Origin: Chara braunii
Lineage: Eukaryota > Streptophyta > Charophyceae > Charales > Characeae
Assembly (NCBI GenBank): GCA_003427395.1
Contig: BFEA01000013.1
Location: forward strand, 539,863 to 592,471
Length of the DNA: 52,609 nucleotides
Direction of reading: 5' to 3'
Numbering within the stretch: the first letter of the stretch is position 1; every line of letters starts with the position of its first letter. A program made the position numbers and the translations under genes. The notes beneath the pieces are model-generated. The model was not told the DNA's origin. It did no database searches and saw only the letters and a list, made by a program, of their open reading frames with translations. This document shows positions 43,415 to 51,760 of this stretch, piece by piece.

Positions 43415-45110
43415 GTGTGATGGAGACTCCCGTGGGGTCATCACACTGTTTGCATGAGCTGACTAAAATGGATGACGGGGTACTTGCCGTGAAAAGTTAC
43501 CCTGCCATTCATCTGACTAAAGTGACAATTTGATGAAATGTTTGTTTGATTTTGACATTGGTGACGAGAAGCTGCCGTGCAGTTTCCTTGTTACCTTACA
43601 AGCTAGATCTAAGGGGTAATCCGGTACTCACGTGGAGTACATGTCTTTAACGACTAACAAAAGCAAAGGTGGTAGGCGGCTCCCGTGGGGCTCTCCTATC
43701 ACAAGATCTGACCAAACTTGGAAAGAAACTTAGTAGTCACCGTGTGAGTACACGAATCCGTAAGTCTGGGTCGATCTGTTCGACTTCCCGTGGAAGTCAA
43801 CATACCTTTTGCTCATTTACGATGCATAAGCCAGGTAGGTGAATTGTCGGGACGATTCAAACAAGAGTTGTTTTGACTAATTTCCTGTGCATCAAACTGG
43901 TAGTAGGGTAACTCCCGGGAGGGTCATCCTAATACTTGTTTGATCTGGGGATTAACTAATAGGGGAAATAAATGAGGTGATTGTGTTTGGGCAGTAAAAG
44001 GATACTCTCGGGTGAGTAACCCTACTACTTGTTTGAGTATAATTGATGGATGGCATGATTGATTACTAACGGCCTATTTATTTAACATTGAAGCAGAAAA
44101 TGAGAGGCTCCCGCGGGATCATCCTATTGCTTGCTTGAATCTATCTCAACAAGTCTGATAAGATACTCCAGCAAAGAGAGGATCTAGTGTTTGTCCGAGT
44201 CTGCTTACATAATCCTAGCTCGTCTGACTCTGAGAAAGTAGTAGGGTGACTCCTGTAGGGTCATCCTAAGCAGACATTATGGCGCTCGCCCCCTATGCGG
44301 GACTGGATCACAAACCCATCGAGCTAACCCTATGCTTCGACAAATACGTCACTAAAGGAGCCAACTTTCATAAACTCAACAACTCCTCACTCTTAAGCCA
44401 GACTTTGGAGAAAGGAGTGCTGGACTAATTCTAGAGGCTTGTTTCTCGAGGGCCAAGATAGATGGAAATGGTTTCGAGATAGCTATCTTTCACTATCGCA
44501 ATCAGTTACCCACATATCCCCAAAACTGGCTAATGATCGCAGGCAAAGGAAGCAATATCTGGAAATGGCTATGAAGATCGCTGAGGCCAATCTTACAAGC
44601 GACCCCTACTCGCCCCAATACACAGCCACTCTAGAACAAGCAAGAGAGGGGCTGTCACTGTGGAGAATGTGGGAACTTAAGGGTCTTCAGGTAAGGGCAA
44701 GAATGATTGACTACGGACTAAATGAGTCAACTTCCGTGAAGACCACCTATTTCTAACTTGAATTCCATATTGATACCTGAATCTGAAATGTGTTTGGACA
44801 TGAGAACAAGAGTTGAGATGCTTCGACAAGGTCTTCTGAACTACTTGTTGTAACTAATAAAGGGATACTCCCCTGTGACTTATTCCGTCGCTTGAATAAA
44901 ATTGCTTGAACTGCTTGGTTGCATGAGGACTGTATGAACTTTTAAGAATGGAGTGCTCCCGTGGGGCTACTCGACTACTCCTTTGACTAATCGTTTTCGC
45001 TCGGAATAGATCACGTAGTGGAAGATTCCCGGGTGAGTCAACCCATTACTTGTGTATGTTGGGACAAGAAGAAGAGAAAAGAAAAATGAAGTGCTCCTGC
45101 GGGAGCGACT
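43415..45110. repeat. Stem-loop array, copy B
   Basis: Orthologous to 28878-30090. Examples are H1 43415-43446 (GTGTGATG/CATCACAC, perfect), H7 43900-43935 (GTAGTAGGGT../..GGGTCATCCTAATAC), H10 44238-44268, whose right arm is cut by the LINE fragment, and H14 45015-45049 (GTAGTGG.../...CCCATTAC), followed by an extra hairpin GTGCTCC/TGC/GGGAGCGAC at 45089-45107. The stem changes relative to copy A largely keep pairing. Confidence 0.8.
44269..44732 (+). mobile_element. L1-type LINE fragment (ORF2 EN to RT linker)
   Basis: The first frame (44271-44428) reads ADIMALAPYAGLDHKPIELT, matching the (S)DH.P(I/V).L end of the L1 apurinic endonuclease, then F.KLNNSSLLS. After a stop and frameshift the second frame (44439-44756) has WKWFRDS, ANDRRQRKQYLEMAMKI and LWRMWELKGLQVRARMID, typical of the linker before the reverse transcriptase (ELKG..(I/V)R(S/A)R). 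Both ends are truncated and no reverse transcriptase is present. It replaces about 50 bp found in copy A (29731-29780). Confidence 0.7.
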
Positions 45111-46224
45111 CTAAAAGTCATAGAAAAAGCAGAATAAAAAGTAAAATACCGCGGGAGAAGAAAAATTAAAAAAGAAGAAGCTCCGCGTAGACTCATTTAA
45201 ACTCCTAAGGGAGAAACCGCCACTGACATGAGTTGATCTCAGCTAGAATACCGCATAAGCACGAAAGAGTGTACGTATCCACATGAGAGAAAAATGTAAG
45301 GACTGAGAGGAAGGGGAAATATGAGTTCGCTAAGACAACTTAGGACAGAGGCAAAAGACTCCTTGAACAAAAGGAGGAAGAGTGAAAGACGACTTAGGGT
45401 AGGTAGAAGCTAAGGGGATAGACTTAAGGATGTTGATCCCAGAAGCACACAGACGAGATCTAAGGGTTTGACCCTTAGATATCTGCATGTGGGAAATCAA
45501 GTGGGGGTGTTGAATCTTTGTTGACCTGTGTGTGTGCAGGTCCATGTTTTGATCTACTGCAATTGAAGGAGAAGTCCTACAAAGAGGACTCAAATTTTCT
45601 GTTATCTCTCGACAACAGGTCGGTCGTTGCCGACTGAACTTTTCTCCTTGACTTGATACCCACGTCTAAAGTCAAACCCTGTGGTCAGTAAAACTGTCAC
45701 CTGTGGTCATTGCCTAAATGATCCTAGTCACTCTCAGAGGTCCTTTGAAAAAATGTGAGGGGGTTGGGCCTACATCTTAGGAAAGATAGAACTGTCATAC
45801 ATAGTTTGGGAAGTGAGGGACAATGTTTAAGGTGCGGATTGATGGCTGACGCCGTTAGTGCGTGGCATGTGGATTGTTTTTGCATCATTCTGTGCAGGTC
45901 TGTTTTGTTCGTGATTTTGGGATTGAAGTGAACCTGATCTGTTGACGAGTCTTGGACACACAACACTTGCAAAAGTGGGAAGGGTTCTCAGCGGTAATAC
46001 CTCCATATACATTCTTATATAACTTCTATGTTATCTGATGTTCAACCATAAGTTGAGTAGAGTAAAATGCCCTTGGTAGTGACATGATTTGATTGGTACT
46101 TTGATCGTAGTGGTTAGAAGAATAATATGTTCTGGGAGCAAAAACGGAAATAGACAGTCTTCTGAAAGTTCGACTTGAATATCTAACGGGTAAGTTTCAA
46201 GCGTCTTATCACGCGTACCCTATT
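45111..46224. other. Intergenic, no gene seen
   Basis: Purine-rich start, then unique-looking sequence. A CCTGTGGTCA word is duplicated near 45678 and 45702. Minus-strand frames 45330-45593 and 45724-46012 show no features. Confidence 0.45.
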
Positions 46225-46470
46225 TTGTGCTACAGCGATCGAGCAAACGCCCTCGACCGACCTACCTCCACACAGGCATGTAAAAGCCTTCGCACGTGGG
46301 TCGGTAGCTCAACAGGGATACGCCTACCTAAGGGTGGTGACAGCCCCTTGGGTAAAGGTAAGTTGTACCTCGCGATGTCCCGACCTATCGCAGGGCGTCG
46401 TGAGAGGTGTAGCACGCGCGCATGGTCAGAGTGGAGATCGGTTCTTTTCAAACAAAACATCCTGTGTGAC
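46225..46470 (-). repeat. Dispersed repeat family F, copy 3 (inverted)
   Basis: On the minus strand it reads CTACACCTCTCACGACG, GCGAGGTACAACTTACC, ACCCAAGGGGCTGTCACC, ACCCTTAG and CTTTTACATGCC..GGAGGTAGG, the same order as 16625 and 19455. The plus strand has a tRNA A-box-like TAGCTCAACAGG (about 46307). Confidence 0.75.
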
Positions 46471-46823
46471 ACGACCGTGAAATTTAGCGCTCCCCATCAG
46501 GGCGCGGGACCGCCGCGCGCGACAGCGGTAGCCGAAATGGAGGCCTAGAGGTCCTCGTCGAGCCTGCCTTCACTTAGGGCGGCCAACGTGCTGCTAAAAA
46601 GGGTATGAAAGGGGCTCATAGAGGTTGTGGCCTCGCATTCCATCCTCCATAGCTTCAACAGTCCTTTGAGAAGCTTAGTCTTCAATCATCGAACGCTTTC
46701 CCTTCTCCAGAGATCTCTCATAGTGGGCTACAACTTGTGGAGCGGTCTGCATAAGTTCCTCCCTCGTGAACCAGTGGTCCTCCTTGAGATCAGTATGATG
46801 CTGGAACCGAACGTGGTGTCGGA

Positions 46824-46849
46824 CCAAATACCCTTACAAGGGTATTTGG
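46824..46849. repeat. Terminal hairpin, copy C
   Basis: CCAAATACCCTT, AC, AAGGGTATTTGG: a perfect 12-bp stem. Relative to A and B both strands changed together at the base (GCAAA/TTTGC to CCAAA/TTTGG), and the A/B mismatch is repaired. Confidence 0.92.
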
Positions 46850-47550
46850 CAATGCTTTTGCATTCGACATGGCGACAGCATCGGCTTCCGTGACGGGGCC
46901 GGTTTGGAATGAAAAGGGTGTGCTTGCTTTGGCGTGACACTCAAAACGAATTCCCCGGCCATTGAGGCCAGGGCAAATCGGTGAGAAACTTTCGAACGTA
47001 TGCACGTGCGTTGTTATGGTATGTGTTGTGATGGTTAGGATCGACAGTAGTACCCTCTGACTGAGAAGGTCGAAGGGTTGATTGGGTTAGTGTTGTGTCG
47101 GGTAGATCTACGACACGCGCTGAGACTTGGGCTGGTATATCTGTCTACCTACCGATACTGGACGTCTAAAAAAAAAAAAAATGCCAGTTTTTGTCGTCCT
47201 CTACTCGGCCTCCGAGTCGGGTACTCGACACATCTACCTCTACGTGGTGTGGTACCGGCCTACCTGCTACTTGAGTGTTGTCCGTTGCTCTTAAGTGTCG
47301 CAGGCTTCTTCCCCCGCCGCTTGAGTGTTTTCCCCGCAGTGACCCTCAATGTCATGGCTACAGGTAAGTACCGGCCTTCGGGCCTTCCGGTTAACCAAGT
47401 ACCCTTACGGATCACACACACACTCAAGCCGATAAGCACTCAGACAGGCTGTAACTACTAACTCTAATTAACTTCAATCTAGAGGTCACCACCGACTCAC
47501 CGGTTCAAGCCCCGGCCGACTGAACCCGGGTGAAACTGTTGTGGAACTCC

Positions 47551-47652
47551 TTGATAAAAGGAGTTAGCTCAGGGGTCTGCTAAATTGGTTCCCTGTATCC
47601 ATCGCTTGACAACCCGAACCTAAACCTACTGAGCTAGCTCCTACTCTTGTCA
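47551..47652 (-). mobile_element. Foldback tRNA-like module, copy C, inverted
   Basis: The arms GGAGTTAGCTCAG (47560-47572) and CTGAGCTAGCTCC (47629-47641) pair with one G:T, and pairing extends outward (TTGATAAAAG / CTCTTGTCAA). The central part aligns with copies A and B only as the reverse complement (minus strand: TAGCTCAGTAGGTTTAGG, then TTGTCAAGCGATGGA), while the flanks keep the same orientation. The B-box is poorly preserved. Confidence 0.72.
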
Positions 47653-48044
47653 AGAGAGGAACCGCTCAGGTATATGTAGAGTATTGGGGTTCAGCCCACC
47701 TAGTGGCCCGAGCTCGCTCTTGAGTTTGTGCGTGTGCACGTTGGTAGTTAGATTTTTAGATTTTGTTCTTTTCTTTTTAAATTTATTATTTTTCTTTATT
47801 ATTGTTGAGTTAATTTCCTTTTCTTTTTTTTTCGCGTGAAACATATTTCTTACCTTAGTGTTTTTGCCCCGAGTTTCGGGCAAGTTCGTTCTCGGAAAGA
47901 ATCCCGATCCCACAACGATCTCGTTTTGCTGGGTCTACCCACGACACGGTGAAGATCGCTATCGTGGAAGAGTGAGTCACCGCGAGCAAGAGGCGACCGA
48001 CGAACGAGCGGAAAACAACGAAGGGCGCACACATGAGAGAAAAA

Positions 48045-48470
48045 AGATGAAAAGCGCGGGGAAGGAAGAGGAAGAAGAAAAAGAGGGAGGAGAAGAAGGA
48101 GAAAAAGAAGAAGAAGAAGAACAACAAATGAGAAAGAAAGAGGGAGAGGGACAACTTACCTCACTTGCGAACAATCCGGGCGTGCAGAGGGCGGAGTGCT
48201 TCGGAGACGAGCAGGAAGGAAGAGTTGCGTGGGGTGTAGTGGAGATGGCCGCGTGGAAAATGATGAAATGCACGGGGAAGATGAAAGGAGGAGTAGCGGG
48301 AGAACGTAGAAGAAGAAGAAGAAGAAGAAGAAGAAGAAGAAGAAGAAGAAGGAGAAGAAGAAGAAGAAGGAAGGACGAAGAGAGAGCAGCACGAGGAGGT
48401 GCGCAGAGGGGGAAAGGTGATAACAACAAGGACGAAAGGCGACCGCGCGGAGGTAGCACGACTCGGGAGA
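48045..48470 (+). repeat. Purine-rich (GAA)n tract
   Basis: (AAG/GAA)n blocks at 48065-48120 and 48309-48372 with a donor-like ACTTACC between them (minus strand GAG|GTAAGT, about 48155). The Glu/Arg/Lys frame through it merges in phase with the integrase frame below but is not part of it. Confidence 0.85.
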
Positions 48471-48489
48471 GAATGCGCGCGGACCGAAC

Positions 48490-49183
48490 CACTCTCAGAT
48501 TAGGTGTCAAAATTCGATATGTGACTACTTACCATCCACAAGCGAATGCACCTGTTGAAAGAGGTCACAAAACTTTGAAAGACTCATTGGCCAAGTGGTG
48601 TGAAGGAAATCTCAGTAATTGGCCAAAAGTATTAAGGGTTGTTGTCTATGCTGACAACATAATAGTCAAGAGGACTACTGGCTATGCTCCATTTACTCTA
48701 TCGTATGACTGATATGCTACATTGCCTATTGAGAACTTAGTCAAGACATGGTCAAGTCAAGAACGTGACGGAGACTATTCTATTTCGGAACTCCTTCAGA
48801 CCAGAATGAGGCAAATATCAGAGGTTGACCCGACAGTAATGGATGCTGCAGAGAGAATGACATCCAACAGATTATCAGATCAAGAGAGATGGAACAAGAA
48901 AAGATATATAAGAAAAGAGAAACTGAAAGTTGGTGATGTTGTCCTTCTGTTCGATAGTTCTCTTGAGACTCAGTGGACTAAGCGGTTGGAGCCCAAATGG
49001 CTTGGTCCTTACAGAATCAGAGGAGAAGCAGAACGCAAAGTTTATGAGATTTCACAGATGGATGGATCCATGGTTCATGACATGGTATCAGGGTCAAGAC
49101 TCCGTAAGTTCTTTTTCAGAGACCCTGATCTGATCTCTACGGTGATCTCAAAGAGAGGAAAGAAAGACAAACCATCCAAGTGA
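48490..49183 (+). pseudogene. Ty3/gypsy integrase, 5'-truncated
   Basis: The frame enters at GVKIRYVTTYHPQANAPVER, whose YHPQ.N..VER carries the catalytic Glu of the DDE integrase core. It continues with WPKVLRVVVYADN..V.RTTGYAPF..SYD. A TGA at 48710-48712 interrupts, after which the same frame resumes: LPIEN, a helical RMRQISEVD segment, then LKVGDVVLLFDS and a GPY/F module (KWLGPYRI, SGSRLRKFF), ending at 49183. Protease, reverse transcriptase, RNase H and the first integrase Asp residues are missing. It is a dead fragment of a long terminal repeat retrotransposon that once made cDNA integrase. Confidence 0.9.
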
Positions 49184-49529
49184 GAGAACAGTTCCAGAGG
49201 ACTGAGACAAAAATACAGTAAGACAATGAGACAGCAAGACCGGATTTTCAGCAGACTGTGATCGTTTTTTTTTGCGTGGTCAATTCAACATTTCAATTTT
49301 TCAGCATGTCATTTAATTTTCTGTTTCAGTAAGCAACGGAGTTAATAAGATTATATCCTTGATGCAATGCTATAGTCGATCCATGAGCCTCAAGTCCCTG
49401 AGAGTGGGGGATAACTGTAAGATACAGTTTTTGTGAGTATTGACGCAGTGTCAAAGATTTGAGGAACTCATGGCTGTGGCACATCAGAGGATGTAATCAG
49501 AATTATTCTTTTGATAAAAAGAAAAACAT

Positions 49530-49945
49530 GATGGCCATAAAGAAGTTCAGTTCTGTTTGATCGAGAGTTGTCAGCAGAAGAACTTCGTGTTTCTGACTAA
49601 GTTGTCCATCCAAGAAATTCAGATGAGGACAGGCATAAAGAAGTCCAACTTTACTTGACTGAGAGTTGTAAGTAGAGGGACTTCGTGTTTCTTAGCTAAG
49701 TTGTCTGTCTTCACTCAGATGGGGGAAGAGACCTCTCTGAGATCAACATTTCAGCATTTCCTTGGGACCGACGGGACGTCTCTTGGAAAAAAAATTCCCA
49801 GTTGAGGGCAGGGATCTCTCTGGGGCCAACACTGAGCATTCTTCTTGAGGCTGAAGGGAGGTCTCTGGTAAGGGTTTGGTGCTGGTTATCATGTTGCTGT
49901 TCAGTGCCTCTTGAGACTGAAGTGACGTCTCTTGAGAAATGTTTG
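49530..49945. repeat. Tandem repeats inside the putative LTR
   Basis: A ~97-bp pair begins with CATAAAGAAGT(T/C)CA (49536 and 49632) and ends in ACTTCGTGTTTC. It is followed by a GACGTCTCTTG..-type unit three times (about 49777, 49867, 49925), each near a GAGGCTGAAG or GAGACTGAAG block that can pair with GTCTC. Further on, a loose ACCGCAGT unit recurs at 50045, 50172 and 50308. Confidence 0.7.
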
Positions 49946-50774
49946 TCCTATAATGGGTTATGATGTGCTCGCCTGATTGTTTGTGCAAGAGATTTTCTTC
50001 CCTAACCTAAAGATGCGTTGATTGCAGGGGTCAGCCAGAGCCTTACCGCAGTAGGTTGCAAACTGGTGGGGTCAACAGGTCCCCGACGCGAGTGTCGAAT
50101 TCCGTCGTCGACTGAGGCTAAGACTCTGGGGGTCTGACCTTTGAGGTCAAAAGGGGTCAGCTGAAACTCTACCGCAGTCAGAGGATGCAATCCAGTTAGG
50201 TTCGCCAGAGCCTGGAACAGTGGTTAGACCGGGTCCCACGTTCAAAATTTTGGGCGGGGCAGCCAACGCCCTTGGCAAAAAACTGGTGGGCGAGCCGGTC
50301 CCTGACCGCAGTGGTCAAATCCGGGTTCGGGACAGTTTGACTGACAGGACGTCTACTCTCATAGGGTGACCAGACCCGCATTAGTCTGGGTGTCCTTGCG
50401 AGAGTGCCATAGGGCTGCCATACTCGAGTAGTGGGTATGCCAGTCCTGACCTGGAGGCAGGTCAAAGGGGCTGTTAAGACAAATGGTCTGACTAGTCCTG
50501 AGCTAAGGCGGACCGAATGAGGTATGTCAAATTGACGGAACGTCTGTCATTTCTGGCCAGTGGTGGGCCAAAACCAATCAATAACTCTTGGTATGAAGAA
50601 CTGTCATGTGACGTCTGTTATCATTTTATTATTTGTATTATTTTATTATTTTATTTTATTGTGGGTTTTATTTTTTTTACTTGTTGCTTGGCTGATAATT
50701 GTCGGGGAGCCTGCTTGCTGGGGCATAGCTTGTTGTCTGTGGGACTCGCTGTTTTACAGGTATATAAATATTTA

Positions 50775-50965
50775 TATGAAGCTCCCAGACCAGAGAGAAG
50801 AAAATGGGTTTGGTATCCCCTTCCTTTTATCTAAGAAGTTGAGGAGACACCTCACTTAGACCAGAGAAAGAAAACAGGGTCTGGTATCCCCTGAGTCACT
50901 TGAGAAGTTGAGAAGATATCTCACTCAAGCCAGAGAGCAGAAAACAGGGTTTGGTATGTCCTACT
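50775..50965. repeat. ~80-bp tandem repeat, 2.5 units
   Basis: AGACCAGAGA(G)AAGAAAA(T/C).GGG then TTTGGTATCCCC or CTGGTATCCCC, and GAAGTTGAGGAGACACCTCACT. Units start at about 50788, 50860 and 50930. The TGGTATC words resemble primer-site starts but repeat without LTR structure. Confidence 0.8.
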
Positions 50966-51354
50966 CCCAGCGTGGCAGACTGGACAAGTGTCACAAGTAT
51001 TGGTATCCGACTGACAATATTTCGATTTTTCAGCCAAGGTGAAGGTTAAGGTAACCTTTCCCTGCCATAAAGTTCAGATTGAGAACAAATCTCAGAATAA
51101 CAAGATGTTAGAACCGGCAGCAAACAAGAAAATGAAAACATAATCCTTCTTAAATTTATTTCGTGGCCGACAAGCGGCCTGGTTCACGAGAAATTTGCAT
51201 CCCCGGCCTCAAGGTGTTCAAACTCTCAAGCCAGGGACACTATGAGTGATGCATGAGCCGATAATTTTCAAAAAAAAAAAAAAAAAAAAAAGATTCAGAA
51301 AGTTGAAAATGAATCATGCTTATACAAGATATAGAGGATTATCATGAGCTCAAA

Positions 51355-51760
51355 CTAAAGCAAAGAGAGAAGAAAGAAGATGCAGAAAAGAGGGCAGTTT
51401 TTGGGATGAGAAGGGGGAGAGACTACACAGGGATTGGGAGGTGAAGCAACTTGCACTAAAGCCCTACTTGCCGCAGGCGTATTGAGAGCTCTAGGTGAAT
51501 ATGGAGGGGAAGAAGTGGTTGGCGCGCCGTAGCACGCTTCAAACTTCTTCCGGAGGTACCTCATCTTCTCAGGAGATGGGGTTCTTTCATACCAACTCGG
51601 CGGGGGATGACATAAGTAAGGCTTCGTGTATGTGCCATAACCCCTTTCATCTTCCTCCTCCTTTGAACTGTACTCGCGCCTTGCGTGGCGGCTCCTCACG
51701 AGCCTTCCCTGCTCTCCCTCCTCTTCCTCTCCCCTGTCCCCTACGAGCCTCAGGCATGGT
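51355..51760 (-). other. Coding-like Arg/Gly-rich stretch, broken
   Basis: On the minus strand an ATG near 51756 opens a basic segment (MPEARRGQGRGRGGRAG, KAREEPPRKARVQF) that stops at about 51655. The overlapping frame then continues with GYGTYTKPYLCHPPPSWYER and EKMRYLRKKFEACYG. It could be a gag-like N-terminus or a small gene with one frameshift. No domain was recognised. Confidence 0.3.

Larger units (their letters stand above)
34076..45060 (+). repeat. Large segmental duplication, copy B
   Basis: Direct copy of 21171-30090, starting TGTCGGAGCAAACACCC. Block order is unchanged, with scattered substitutions. Differences from A are a shorter TTA tract, an AT-rich block at about 36496-36655, hAT-like elements plus the N gap (37272-39014), the LINE fragment in the array, and a complete hairpin H14 beyond which B continues to about 45110 where A switches to satellite. 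Which copy is ancestral cannot be read directly. Confidence 0.93.
46817..47960 (+). repeat. Partial third copy (C) of duplication edge
   Basis: It begins TGTCGGACCAAATACCC and follows copies A and B through the TTTTGCATTCGA(T/C)A block, GCGTGAC, CGAATTCC..CGGCCATTGAGGCCAGG, the ACACATCTACCTCTAC and GGCCTACCTGCTACTTGAG blocks, CTCAAGCCGA and the tRNA-like module, to the TTAATTTCCTTTTC T-rich block (about 47810). It is more diverged than A is from B. Then it turns into a purine-rich tract and the gypsy fragment. Confidence 0.85.
49401..50999 (+). mobile_element. Probable gypsy PPT and 3' LTR
   Basis: About 220 bp after the integrase stop lies a polypurine-like AGAGTGGGGG (49401-49410) and then TGTAAGATACAG (49416), a common LTR start. 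The right end is uncertain. TATTGGTATCCGACTG at about 51000 resembles the start of a tRNA-Met primer site (TGGTATC), which would put the LTR end near 50999. No matching 5' LTR is in the window to confirm this. Confidence 0.45.
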
